Source: Paenibacillus sp. BIHB 4019 (GTDB taxonomy: Bacteria; Bacillota; Bacilli; Paenibacillales; Paenibacillaceae). From it: DNA of 64,000 bases. Position numbers and translations under genes: made by a program. The stretch covers positions 124,001 through 188,000 of the forward strand of contig NZ_CP016808.1 of NCBI RefSeq assembly GCF_002741035.1. Direction: 5' to 3'. Shown in pieces: positions 1 to 12,982 of this stretch. Each line of letters opens with the position of its first letter. Within the stretch, counting starts at the first letter, position 1. The notes under the pieces are model-generated. The model was not told where the DNA came from. It was given only the letters and a program-made list of their open reading frames with translations, and searched no databases.

Positions 1-116
1 TTATTGTCGGCCGCCTTGCTGTAGACTTGCGGATTGCGCTTTATTTCAACCGCCTGTTCAATGATACTCTGAAGCTGCTCCTTCGTTATGTGCTCAAAAG
101 ATAAAAAATGCTGCAA
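1..116 (-). CDS. argF: Ornithine carbamoyltransferase-like protein, N-terminal part (runs off the left edge)
   Basis: Only about 38 N-terminal codons are visible. The translation starts (M)QHFLSFEHITKEQL and continues with a helix ending in EIKRNPQVYSK, which resembles the first helices of ornithine carbamoyltransferases; other carbamoyltransferases of the same fold are possible. I start it at TTG (116) because AGGAGG lies 8 bases upstream, whereas the ATG at 120 gives only eight codons. The family transfers the carbamoyl group of carbamoyl phosphate to ornithine in arginine synthesis. Two perfect ArgR-type boxes directly upstream strongly support an arginine gene. The catalytic STRTR and HCLP motifs lie outside the window, so the substrate cannot be read. 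Confidence 0.55.
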   Translation of the reverse strand, partial: MQHFLSFEHITKEQLQSIIEQAVEIKRNPQVYSKAADN

Positions 117-132
117 GCATAACACCTCCTAC

Positions 133-166
133 TGAATAAATATTCATTAATTTGAATTATTATTCA
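133..166 (-). promoter_or_regulatory. Tandem ArgR operator (two ARG boxes)
   Basis: Two copies of the palindrome TGAAT-N4-ATTCA stand at 133-146 and 153-166, each with an A/T spacer, 20 bp centre to centre. This equals the core of the ARG box consensus bound by hexameric ArgR/AhrC, which normally contacts two adjacent boxes. They lie 17-50 bases upstream of the TTG start at 116, so arginine repression of the left-edge gene is the natural inference. Confidence 0.8.
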
Positions 167-246
167 TAATAGCGAGTTTGCCTGCTTTTGTCCAGCCTCT
201 TCCATAGGTCAGATGCCGACGGACATAGCCCAGCCCTAGTCCGGCT

Positions 247-1425
247 TTAAAAACCCGGATATTTGACCACCGGCCATTTCTCTTTGCGCAGCTTGGATAC
301 AAACGCGTCCCCTACGTTGAGATTGCTTTTTACAAGCTCGGCTGGAGTGAGCGCCATCCATTGATTAAGGGAAACGTCGGCGAAGCGATCGCTTTTGAAC
401 ATTTCCAGAAACCATAAAGTTGTGTTTCCGGTATTTTGCACATAATGACCGCAGGCAAACGGCACATATCCCACATCGCCTGCCCGCACATCATACGTTC
501 GTGCATTTCCATTGCCGGTAAATACAGTTATTCGGCCTTGACCCGATAAATAATATTGCCACTCGTCGTTATTCGGATGCCAATGGAGCTCTCGCATAGC
601 GCCGGGCTTAATTTCTACAAGTGCTGCTGCAATCGCTTTTGATGCTGGGAAGTTGGATGAATCGACGATTCTTACACTGCCTCCCGGCGTAAGGATAGGC
701 GTCTGCTTCAACAACTCAAACTTAAAGGACTGCGGGATTGTTCCGTATGGAGATTCTACCTTTTGACTCTCTATGGAACCGGGAACCGCCCCTTTATAAA
801 TATAAACCTGATCATCGGGAATATGGTCAAACTCACTAACCGGTACGCCAAAATTGGCCGACAGCACTTCCTTCGGCGTATGGGCAAACCAATCGGAAAT
901 CGACAAGGTGTTTAAATCCGAGAAATTCCCATCGTCAAACACGAGCAGAAACTCGCAGCCCCCTTCCAGCCCTTGAATGGAATGAGGAATGCCCGGCGGA
1001 AAATACCACAAGTCGCCCGGCCCGATATCCGCTATGAAATTTTTCCCGTTCTGGTCCACCGCAGTAATCCTCGCATTTCCAAGCAGCATGTAGGACCATT
1101 CTGCCTGTTGATGCCAATGCATTTCCCTGACCCCGCCCGCTATTAGCGACATATTGACACCTGCCAGCGTTGTCGCAATCGGCAGCTCCCTAGCCGTTAT
1201 CTCACGGGACCAGCCCCCTTGATTCAACTGCATATGGGCATCCGAAAATGAAAATTTCATATTGGGAACGAGACCTGCATCCGTTACAGGCGGTACTAGC
1301 ATATCCGGATTTTCCAAATCCCGCATCACATCGCGCGGCCCTAAATCCGGGCCTCCCGCCCCGTCACTCCGAATCGGCTGAGGGATATGCGGGTATTTCG
1401 GCCTCGTATTGTCAGATTCGCTCAT
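247..1425 (-). CDS. oxdC: Oxalate decarboxylase, bicupin (OxdC family)
   Basis: A bicupin enzyme of 392 residues that, in its family, converts oxalate to formate and CO2 using manganese. Both cupin sites are intact: His103, His105, Glu109 and His148 in the first domain, His281, His283, Glu288 and His327 in the second, with Glu341 at the position of the second-domain Glu333 of B. subtilis OxdC. The flexible lid that reads SENST in B. subtilis reads SDLNT here (169-173). The start at MSESD is chosen because AGGAGG lies 10 bases upstream; an ATG 15 codons earlier lacks one. No signal peptide is visible, so it is probably cytoplasmic or spore-associated. It is transcribed divergently from spoVR. 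Family assignment is certain; decarboxylase versus oxidase activity is less so because of the lid. Confidence 0.9.
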   Translation of the reverse strand: MSESDNTRPKYPHIPQPIRSDGAGGPDLGPRDVMRDLENPDMLVPPVTDAGLVPNMKFSFSDAHMQLNQGGWSREITARELPIATTLAGVNMSLIAGGVREMHWHQQAEWSYMLLGNARITAVDQNGKNFIADIGPGDLWYFPPGIPHSIQGLEGGCEFLLVFDDGNFSDLNTLSISDWFAHTPKEVLSANFGVPVSEFDHIPDDQVYIYKGAVPGSIESQKVESPYGTIPQSFKFELLKQTPILTPGGSVRIVDSSNFPASKAIAAALVEIKPGAMRELHWHPNNDEWQYYLSGQGRITVFTGNGNARTYDVRAGDVGYVPFACGHYVQNTGNTTLWFLEMFKSDRFADVSLNQWMALTPAELVKSNLNVGDAFVSKLRKEKWPVVKYPGF

Positions 1426-1535
1426 CAATGACCATCCTCCTGTACATAGGTAGACTGCGTCAGCATTCACTATCTGCCAATATATGCTTGGATGTTGAAA
1501 TTATGAGTTTTTCAAGCTTATTCATCCCCTTCCCG

Positions 1536-1564
1536 TCATAAACTTGGCCCACTGCACATACCTA
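1536..1564 (+). promoter_or_regulatory. Possible sigma-E-type sporulation promoter of spoVR
   Basis: TCATAAA at 1536-1542 and CATACCTA at 1557-1564 are separated by 14 bases, the spacing of mother-cell sigma-E promoters, with partial matches to their consensus. B. subtilis spoVR is known to be sigma-E dependent. The -10 overlaps a 15-bp palindrome, CATACC-TAT-GGTATG (1557-1571), which could instead be an operator. Confidence 0.35.
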
Positions 1565-1602
1565 TGGTATGAACGGTATTATCAAGTACGGGGGGATGGC
1601 TG

Positions 1603-3039
1603 ATGAACCAGGATGAGATCCGCGCATTGGAGCGGTCCATCGATGAAATTACGGAAATCGCTCAAGGCTTTGGCCTCGATTTCTACCCGATGAGGTATGA
1701 GATTTGCCCAGCCGACATTATTTATACGTTTGGCGCGTACGGCATGCCGACACGCTACAGCCACTGGAGCTTTGGGAAAACCTTCAACAAAATGAAGATG
1801 CAATATGATTTTGGCCTTAGCAAAATTTATGAGCTCGTCATTAACTCCAACCCCTGCTACGCCTTCCTGCTGCAGGGCAATTCACTTATTCAGAACAAGC
1901 TGATCGTCGCGCACGTACTCGCCCATTGTGATTTCTTCAAAAATAACGCCCGTTTCAGCACGTCCAACCGCAATATGGTCGAGAGCATGTCCGCTACAGC
2001 TGAACGCATTCAGCAATATGAAATGGATTATGGCCTGGAAGCCGTCGAAAAATTTATCGATGCCGTGCTTGCCATTCAGGAGCATGTGGACTCTGCAATT
2101 ATTAAGCCATACCAGCTCGATAAAACCCGTTATATTGAAATGCTGACGACGGAGCAGAACCGTTCAGTTAACACGGCTATCCCTTCCGAATACGAGGATC
2201 TATGGGGGCTCGACCCGGATGATGCCAATCGCCAGGATCAAACGCCGCCGCCAAAACATTTTCCGCCAGCACCGGAAAAGGACTTGATTTGGTTTATTGA
2301 GGAGTACTCGCCTCAGCTTGCGGACTGGCAGCGCGATATTATGTCGATGATGCGCGATGAGATGCTTTATTTTTGGCCGCAGCTGGAAACGAAAATTATG
2401 AACGAAGGCTGGGCTTCTTACTGGCATCAGCGTATTATTCGCGAGCTCGACCTGACAAGCGAGGAAACGATTGAATTTGCCAAGCTGAACTCCTCCGTCG
2501 TCGTGCCCTCCCGGCATACGCTGAATCCGTATTATTTGGGGCTGAAAATTTTCGAGGATATTGAGAAGCGCTGGGATAAGCCAACGATAGAGGAGCAGCG
2601 GCGCTTCGGGCGCGTACCGGGCAAAGGCCGGGAAAAAATGTTCGAGGTGCGCGAGCTCGATTCGGATATTTCGTTTCTCCGTAATTATTTGACCAAGGAT
2701 TTGGTCAAGGAGCTGGACCTGTATGTTTTCGAGAAGAAGGGGCCGGAGTGGAAAATAACCGATAAATCGTGGGAAAATATTCGCGACCAGCTTGTTTACT
2801 CTAAAGTGAACGGCGGCTTCCCCAGCTTGTTCGTCACAGATGGCGACTTTAACCGTGTAGGCGAGCTCTACCTGCTTCACAAGTACGAAGGCATGGAGCT
2901 CGATCTGAAATATGTTGAGCGCACGCTGCCGCATGTCGTACATCTCTGGGGCAAATCGGTCCATCTCGAAACCGTCGTCGAGGACAAAAAGATCGTGTTC
3001 AGCTGCGACGGCAAAAAAACAAGCCGCAAGTTTGTGTAA
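1603..3039 (+). CDS. spoVR: SpoVR family protein (stage V sporulation protein R)
   Basis: A soluble 478-residue protein of the SpoVR/YcgB family, involved in spore cortex formation in B. subtilis; its biochemical activity is not known. The family hallmarks are visible: an N-terminal segment with [13 protein letters not shown], then [11 protein letters not shown], then [11 protein letters not shown], and later the conserved [13 protein letters not shown]. No signal peptide or membrane segment is seen. The ATG at 1603 follows GGGGGG with normal spacing. The gene stands alone between a divergent oxalate decarboxylase gene and a strong terminator. In many bacteria the family is encoded beside prkA; here prkA lies about 15 kb away on the other strand. 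Confidence 0.93.
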   Translation: MNQDEIRALERSIDEITEIAQGFGLDFYPMRYEICPADIIYTFGAYGMPTRYSHWSFGKTFNKMKMQYDFGLSKIYELVINSNPCYAFLLQGNSLIQNKLIVAHVLAHCDFFKNNARFSTSNRNMVESMSATAERIQQYEMDYGLEAVEKFIDAVLAIQEHVDSAIIKPYQLDKTRYIEMLTTEQNRSVNTAIPSEYEDLWGLDPDDANRQDQTPPPKHFPPAPEKDLIWFIEEYSPQLADWQRDIMSMMRDEMLYFWPQLETKIMNEGWASYWHQRIIRELDLTSEETIEFAKLNSSVVVPSRHTLNPYYLGLKIFEDIEKRWDKPTIEEQRRFGRVPGKGREKMFEVRELDSDISFLRNYLTKDLVKELDLYVFEKKGPEWKITDKSWENIRDQLVYSKVNGGFPSLFVTDGDFNRVGELYLLHKYEGMELDLKYVERTLPHVVHLWGKSVHLETVVEDKKIVFSCDGKKTSRKFV

Positions 3040-3060
3040 CGCTTAACCGCGGTTGGGAGC

Positions 3061-3104
3061 AAAAAGGCGAGAATCTGCTTCGGGGCAGCCTCTCGCCTTT
3101 TTTT
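3061..3104 (+). terminator. Rho-independent terminator after spoVR
   Basis: AAAGGCGAGA pairs with TCTCGCCTTT around an 18-base loop, followed by a run of seven T. It begins 22 bases after the spoVR stop. Confidence 0.85.
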
Positions 3105-3174
3105 ATAAATTGAAAGCTCCGTCCGACCTCTCGCCGCCCCTATCTATACCTATCCCCATAACCAGAACTTTGAC

Positions 3175-3228
3175 TTTCTCTTTCTCTTTCTCTTTCTCTT
3201 TCTCTTTCTCTTTCTCTTTCTCTTTCTC
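3175..3228. repeat. Hexanucleotide tandem repeat (TTTCTC)9
   Basis: Nine uninterrupted copies of TTTCTC, followed by TT, lie in the gap between the spoVR terminator and the RidA-like gene. The tract is a pure pyrimidine strand. No gene reads through it: the frame across it has no plausible start. The whole 3040-3549 gap holds only this tract, the terminator and the inverted repeat at 3255-3373. Confidence 0.95.
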
Positions 3229-3254
3229 TTACCTATACGTTTTGCTTTTGCAGG

Positions 3255-3373
3255 TTATCCCCTTAGCTCAGAACGATCGTCGTCCCTTATATCGGGGATA
3301 AAAAAACCTATCTCAAGCAGGCCATTAACCTATTTGCAATCATCCAATCCGCGTTTCTGAGCTAAGGGGATAA
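3255..3373. repeat. Perfect 19-bp inverted repeat with an 81-nt spacer
   Basis: TTATCCCCTTAGCTCAGAA at 3255-3273 is exactly reverse-complementary to 3355-3373. Neither arm extends by a single base. The spacer has no coding frame. No transposase or obvious target-site duplication flanks it. It could be a small fold-back element or a structured transcript. Confidence 0.9.
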
Positions 3374-3549
3374 TAAACATAAGAGAAAAAAAACAATCCC
3401 CCCTCTGTAGCCCTCTATTATTCCGGATTTATTAAACAGCAGATTGATTTGGCTTTAAAGATCACTGGAATTTGACTCCGCCTATCGTTTCACTTAAACT
3501 TTACCTACGATTACATCTTCCTAATTTTAAGAGAAAGGAGTGTCCGGTC

Positions 3550-3615
3550 ATGAAGAAACGATCCTTGCATTTCATATCCTCTGGCTACGGATACTCGACT
3601 GCTGTTTTTTTCTAA
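3550..3615 (+). CDS. Possible 21-residue peptide
   Basis: ATG at 3550 follows AGAAAGGAG with 7-8 bases of spacing and opens a 21-codon frame, MKKRSLHFISSGYGYSTAVFF, ending in TAA at 3613. The peptide is basic at the start and aromatic/hydrophobic at the end. I recognise no family. The ribosome binding site is the only support; it could be chance or a short leader for the RidA-like gene 78 bases downstream. Confidence 0.35.
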   Translation: MKKRSLHFISSGYGYSTAVFF

Positions 3616-3693
3616 AATCCATTTAACGGGTGAAGTGTGCCTAAAAGGGTTGGTTGAAAATGGTAGAAATCTTAAAATGAGAGGCGAAGATGC

Positions 3694-4092
3694 ATGAAGA
3701 ATTTAGGAATTACTAGAAAAAATCCAGCAGGAATGCCCCGTCCAGTAGGGAATTACAGCCACCTTACAATAATTCCGAGAAACGCTGAGTTGTATGTTAC
3801 TTCTGGCCAAATCGGAACGGACCAAAGCGGCAACATCCCGAGCACTTTGAATGAACAAATCAACCATACGTTTGCTAATATCAACATTTTGCTGAACTCC
3901 GAACAATTAACCTCCGATCATATTATTAAGGTGAACATTTGGGCCACTGAAAAAATAGACTGGGAATATCTCTACGAAAAATGGGCGGAGCTGTTTGGCA
4001 TTCATTATCCCTCAATGACGATTGGCTATCTTTCGGAATTAGGGCTGCCAGAAATAAAAATAGAAATTGAACTATGGGCGGCTAAAGCTTAA
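3694..4092 (+). CDS. RidA/YjgF/YER057c family protein, arginine-less type
   Basis: A 132-residue single-domain protein of the RidA fold, normally a trimer. Family features are the early PVGNYSHL, the VTSGQIGTD strand, the NINILL helix and the closing LPEIKIEIELWAA. Classical RidA deaminates reactive enamine/imine intermediates from PLP enzymes and needs an arginine (Arg105 in E. coli) just after the YP motif. Here that segment reads YPSMTIG, so Met sits where the Arg should be and one extra residue precedes LP. That places it among Rid subfamilies without the catalytic arginine, whose roles are largely unknown. ATG 3694 follows GAGAGGCGAAG. Confidence 0.85.
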   Translation: MKNLGITRKNPAGMPRPVGNYSHLTIIPRNAELYVTSGQIGTDQSGNIPSTLNEQINHTFANINILLNSEQLTSDHIIKVNIWATEKIDWEYLYEKWAELFGIHYPSMTIGYLSELGLPEIKIEIELWAAKA

Positions 4093-4099
4093 AACCGGC

Positions 4100-4141
4100 A
4101 GCAGCAGACTAAGGCTATACTTAGTCCGCTGCTGTTTTTTT
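4100..4141 (+). terminator. Terminator after the RidA-like gene
   Basis: CAGCAGCAGACTAAG pairs with CTTAGTCCGCTGCTG around a 6-base loop with one mismatch, followed by seven T. It also separates this gene from the convergent glycosyltransferase gene. Confidence 0.85.
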
Positions 4142-4155
4142 ATATTTGATTAAGG

Positions 4156-5235
4156 TTATTCCGCTTTTTGCCGCAATGACTCCAAATAACCTTTGTTTTG
4201 CAGCACTCGGGGGTCCTCTGGCCGGAAAGTTCGGGCAGCCTCATTATGCCGATAGGCCAGCTCGTAATCGCCTAAACGATCGTAGCAGACGCATAGCTGA
4301 AGATGAGGCAGCCAGGTGGAGCAGGCCATATTGACAAAGCCCAGCCGTTGGTCGGACTGCCCACGCTCAATTGCGAGGTTATACCAGAAACCAGCCGTCT
4401 CGAAATCTTTTTGCTGCAAAAAATAATATCCTAACCGGCAGCAAAATTCCGCCCGCGGACTGCCATATTGAAACGATCTTAATATTGATTCAAGCTCCCT
4501 CTGTGTATCTCCAAGCCGGTTATAGCAATCCGCCAGCTTGCCGCATGTCGCAGCATTATCCTCCACCCACCCTTCGCCCGTCGAAAGAAATTTTTCATAA
4601 TACATAATCGCTTGTTCAAATTTTTCGTGGTCGCGAAGCTCATTCGCGTAATAATAAAGATCACGAGGGGAAAATAGCTCGCCGCGCTCCAGCCGTTTTT
4701 CATAAATCATTAAATTCCGATTATGGTCATGATGCAGGCTGTTATGGGTAATGGCAATATCGCTGCTTTCGATGTTTCCCCACACCTCCAAATACTCATG
4801 CACCGCGCCAATCCATTGGTAGTTGTTCGCCCTTTTGACAATTCGGTTGCGGCTAATGCTGGATGCCAGATTGCCATATTCATCGAAGGCTAGATGATAG
4901 TTCATTCGGACAGAATCGACCTCTGGGCTCAGCTCTGCTTTTAGAACAGCAAGTTTTTCGCGGTCATTTTCCAGCAATACATCATCGGCATCGAGCCAAA
5001 AAATATAATCCCTCCCAGCCTTGCTGAATGCATAGTTCCGAGCCGCAGCAAAATCATCCGTCCATTCCCTATCAAAAATCAGCTCTGTATAGTTGCTGGC
5101 GATAAATTTCGTACGGTCGGTTGAGCCCGTATCTACAATAATAATTTCATCTACTAAATCGTGAACGGAAGACAGGCAGCGGCCGATGGTATCTTCTTCA
5201 TTTTTGACAATCATACAAAGGCTGATGGATATCAT
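4156..5235 (-). CDS. Family 2 glycosyltransferase with C-terminal TPR repeats
   Basis: A 359-residue cytoplasmic enzyme. The N-terminal ~220 residues are a GT2 domain (GT-A fold): SLCMIVKNEEDTIGRCL, the nucleotide-binding IIVDTGSTDRT, and the metal-binding FWLDADD. The C-terminal ~130 residues carry tetratricopeptide-like helices (EQAIMYYEKFL, LADCYNRLGDTQRELES, YDRLGDYELAYRHNEAA). GT2-TPR proteins often sit beside spore-surface or S-layer genes and sugar-modify them. The neighbour 48 bases upstream on the same strand is a threonine-rich collagen-like protein, so O-glycosylation of that protein is a reasonable inference. ATG 5235 is preferred over GTG 5244 because GAGGTG lies 6 bases before it. 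Confidence 0.88.
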   Translation of the reverse strand: MISISLCMIVKNEEDTIGRCLSSVHDLVDEIIIVDTGSTDRTKFIASNYTELIFDREWTDDFAAARNYAFSKAGRDYIFWLDADDVLLENDREKLAVLKAELSPEVDSVRMNYHLAFDEYGNLASSISRNRIVKRANNYQWIGAVHEYLEVWGNIESSDIAITHNSLHHDHNRNLMIYEKRLERGELFSPRDLYYYANELRDHEKFEQAIMYYEKFLSTGEGWVEDNAATCGKLADCYNRLGDTQRELESILRSFQYGSPRAEFCCRLGYYFLQQKDFETAGFWYNLAIERGQSDQRLGFVNMACSTWLPHLQLCVCYDRLGDYELAYRHNEAARTFRPEDPRVLQNKGYLESLRQKAE

Positions 5236-5283
5236 TTCACTCACCTCGATATTAAAATTGGGACAAGTAACGGTCGCCCTTCC

Positions 5284-10161
<4,878 letters not shown>

Positions 10162-10314
10162 TTAATCGTCTATAATAGGTCATATGTTTGTCAGACCTTG
10201 GACTATCACAACAAGTCGCAAATTGTTCCTCTCCCTCCCCACTCCCCATGCGCCCAAACACTCCACATGTTAAAATAAAACAAACTACTTCTTCTGCCAA
10301 AGGAGCTGAACGCC

Positions 10315-11028
10315 TTGTACTTACGGAGTGCAGAGCTGCTCAAGGAGCGCATTCCCAATTACAGCAAGTATCCCTTTTCCATTCCTGTCATCCAGTCAAT
10401 GAGCAAGCTTCATTTCCATACCCATATCACCTTTTTTGTAGGCGAAAATGGTTCCGGCAAGTCCACCTTTCTAGAAGCTATAGCCTATCAATGCAGCTTT
10501 AACACCGCTGGCGGAGGACGCAACAACAGCTACGACGTAGATGCCTCTGAATCTGCACTAGGTCCCTACGTTCGGCTTTCCTGGATGCCTAAGCTCACGA
10601 ATGGCTTTTTTCTGCGCGCAGAAACGTTTTACCAATTCGCCTCTTACCTCGATACAGTTCCCGAAAGCTTGCCCTATTACGGCGGAAAATCGCTGCATGA
10701 GCAGTCGCATGGCGAAGCCTTTCTATCGTTGTTCAAGCACCGTTTTGGCAAAAAAGCGATCTATTTGCTCGACGAGCCCGAGGCCGCGCTTTCTCCTGCC
10801 CGCCAGCTCGCGCTGCTTCGCGTCATTAAAGATTTGGAGCGCGATGCCCAGTTCATTATTGCGACTCACTCGCCTATTTTGCTTGGATATCCGAACGCGC
10901 AAATTTACAATTTTGACGTCAAGCCTGTTGAAGAAATTCGCTACGAGGACACAGCGCATTACCAGCTAACTCGACGCTTTCTTGAAAACAGAAAAAATGT
11001 ATTGAACGAGCTGTTCAGCAACGACTAG
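10315..11028 (+). CDS. Small ABC/AAA-type predicted ATPase (COG3910-like)
   Basis: A soluble 237-residue P-loop ATPase. Walker A is GENGSGKST and Walker B with catalytic acid is AIYLLDEPEAALSP, followed by the switch histidine in IIATHSPILL. Between them lies LHEQSHGEAFLSLF, a feature of stand-alone predicted ATPases of the Rad50/SMC-like AAA group; no transport membrane partner is present. The start is TTG 10315, because AAAGGAG lies nine bases upstream. The family has no settled function. It is transcribed away from the collagen gene and followed by no related gene. Confidence 0.8.
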   Translation: MYLRSAELLKERIPNYSKYPFSIPVIQSMSKLHFHTHITFFVGENGSGKSTFLEAIAYQCSFNTAGGGRNNSYDVDASESALGPYVRLSWMPKLTNGFFLRAETFYQFASYLDTVPESLPYYGGKSLHEQSHGEAFLSLFKHRFGKKAIYLLDEPEAALSPARQLALLRVIKDLERDAQFIIATHSPILLGYPNAQIYNFDVKPVEEIRYEDTAHYQLTRRFLENRKNVLNELFSND

Positions 11029-11185
11029 CAACTCTTTCAATATTCCTTACATAAACTTAACACTATATGTACTAGTTTTCTTACGCGAATCTATTTCTAT
11101 TATTTAGAAAAAATAGTACAATTGCCTTGTGCTTCCAACCAAGGAAGCCGCTCTAATTAAACCAACTACTAGAAGCGGAGGTTTG

Positions 11186-12832
11186 ATGATGAAGGGTAAT
11201 TTTTTGAAGCGATTGACGGCAGGAGCACTCATCTTTGCAATGTCTTTATCGGCAGGCACGGCAGTTTCCTTAGCGGAGGGGCCGTCTGATCCGGCTCCCG
11301 TCCTACAGCCCGCAGGAAGCGCCAATGGCAAAAAAATTCTGTTCGACAACGCCCATGCCCAAACAGCAGGTGCGGCAGATTGGGTCATTGACGGCGGCTT
11401 TTCCGATTTTGGACAAGCTCTTGCAGGCAAAGGCTATTACGTCAAGGAGCTTCGCAAAAGCGGCCCTATTACGCTGGCAGACTTAAGCAGCTATGACGTC
11501 TTCGTTATTCCTGAAGCGAACGTGCCGTTCAAGACGAGCGAGCAGCAGGCTATGCTTTCGTATGTGCAGGGCGGAGGCAGCATTTTCTTCATCGCAGACC
11601 ACTATAACGCAGATCGAAATAAAAACAGATGGGATTCCTCTGAAGTATTCAATGGCTATAGGCGGGGAGCTTGGTCGAATCCCGCGCTGGGCATGAGTAC
11701 AGAAGAAGCCAGTTCAGCTGCTATGCAAGGTGTAGCCAGCTCCGACTGGCTGTCAAACAACTTCGGCATGCGCATCCGTTACAATGCACTAGGCAACGTA
11801 AACTCAGGAACGATCGTTCCTTCCTCGCAATCTTTCGGCATTACTAGCGGCGTTACTTCCGTGACGATGCATGCCGGATCGACCATCGCCATTACAGATC
11901 CGACTAAAGCAAAGGGAATCGTCTACATGCAGCAGACTTCTGCGGCTTGGGGCAATGCGGTGGATCAGGGCGTCTATAATGGTGGAGGAATTGCTGAAGG
12001 ACCTTATGTCGCGATCGGCAAAAATAGTCTTGGCAAAGTAGCCGTAATCGGTGATTCTTCCCCTGTCGAAGACAGCACGCCTAAATATTTGCGCGAGGAA
12101 ACAGGCGGCTCCAAAACGACATACGACGGCTTTACAGAAGCGAGCAATGGCGCACTGCTCGTACAACTGGTGGACTGGCTTGCTGTTAAAGAAAGCTACA
12201 CGGCGCTGAATCAAGTAAGCGGCCTTACGCTTGACAATGCAACAGCTTTGCTTGCTATGGAGACGCCGCAAACGTCGACCCAGCCGCAGGCTGAGCCATG
12301 GGCAGCTCCGGCAGCCGGCTACAAATGGTGGGACAGCTCCACCTTCAAGCAAGGTTCCTACGGCTATGCCTCAACGTCGCAGCCGCCAACCTCTGGCGCT
12401 GTAAACGAAACCTTCGAGACAGGCACGAAAGCAGCCTATACAGCCGCTTCGGTTACGCTCGGCTCAGGCTCGTGGACCTTCGATAATGCGCTGCTTGGCG
12501 ATCTATCTACAGACAAGAAAAATGGGACCAAATCCGCACGAGTCAGAGCGGCCGGCTCCATCTATATGAATTTCAATGTGACAGGCGGCGCGACTACCGT
12601 CAAGGTGAAGCATGCGAGCTTTGGCAACGACACGGGAGCGACATGGAAGCTGCAAAAGTCGCTTAATAGCGGCTCCACTTGGACGGATGTCGGAAGCACC
12701 TACTCCAGCAGCCAGTCATTGACGGAGCAGACGATTACTGTAAATGAAACCGCAGCGGTACGCTTCAAAATTGTAGTTGCCGGCACATCCGGCAGCCGCT
12801 TGAACTTCGATGATTTTACAATCGTCCAGTAA
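11186..12832 (+). CDS. Secreted protein with GATase/GIFT-like domain and C-terminal beta-sandwich
   Basis: About 548 residues with a clear signal peptide (MMKGNFLKRLTAGALIFAMSLS...VSLA, cleavage near EGPSD). Residues ~45-360 begin KILFDNAHAQTAG and continue SSYDVFVIPEANVPF and GGSIFFIADH, the pattern of glutamine-amidotransferase-like (DUF4350/GIFT-type) domains that bind rather than hydrolyse. Residues ~410-548 (NETFETGTKAAYTAASVTLGSGSW to FDDFTIV) form a beta-sandwich like those attached to secreted nucleases and carbohydrate-acting enzymes. No catalytic Cys is apparent in the first domain. GCGGAGG precedes two adjacent ATGs (11186 and 11189). Function unknown; an extracellular binding or polymer-degrading role is a guess. 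Confidence 0.75.
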   Translation: MMKGNFLKRLTAGALIFAMSLSAGTAVSLAEGPSDPAPVLQPAGSANGKKILFDNAHAQTAGAADWVIDGGFSDFGQALAGKGYYVKELRKSGPITLADLSSYDVFVIPEANVPFKTSEQQAMLSYVQGGGSIFFIADHYNADRNKNRWDSSEVFNGYRRGAWSNPALGMSTEEASSAAMQGVASSDWLSNNFGMRIRYNALGNVNSGTIVPSSQSFGITSGVTSVTMHAGSTIAITDPTKAKGIVYMQQTSAAWGNAVDQGVYNGGGIAEGPYVAIGKNSLGKVAVIGDSSPVEDSTPKYLREETGGSKTTYDGFTEASNGALLVQLVDWLAVKESYTALNQVSGLTLDNATALLAMETPQTSTQPQAEPWAAPAAGYKWWDSSTFKQGSYGYASTSQPPTSGAVNETFETGTKAAYTAASVTLGSGSWTFDNALLGDLSTDKKNGTKSARVRAAGSIYMNFNVTGGATTVKVKHASFGNDTGATWKLQKSLNSGSTWTDVGSTYSSSQSLTEQTITVNETAAVRFKIVVAGTSGSRLNFDDFTIVQ

Positions 12833-12867
12833 TTCCGGCCTCCCAAGGAAATACAACAAAATACAAC

Positions 12868-12941
12868 AAAAAAGCCCAACAGGCGCTTGTGCAGCTGCAT
12901 AAAAGCTTAAGCAGCAAGCCAGCGCCCGAAGGGCTTTTTTT
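12868..12941 (+). terminator. Terminator after the secreted protein gene
   Basis: AAAAAAGCCC pairs with GGGCTTTTTTT, and inside it GGCGCT pairs with AGCGCC, giving a long branched hairpin followed by T residues. On the opposite strand it follows no gene end closely. Confidence 0.75.
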
Positions 12942-12982
12942 CTCATTGAATTTTTCATTGAATTTCTGATGGATATTCCGCT

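Noticed and set aside
2200..2964. 254-codon minus-strand frame opposite spoVR
   Set aside because: Antisense shadow of a conserved SpoVR gene.
3053..3301. 82-codon frame across the TTTCTC tract
   Set aside because: Starts inside the spoVR terminator and consists of repeat-encoded Phe-Ser.
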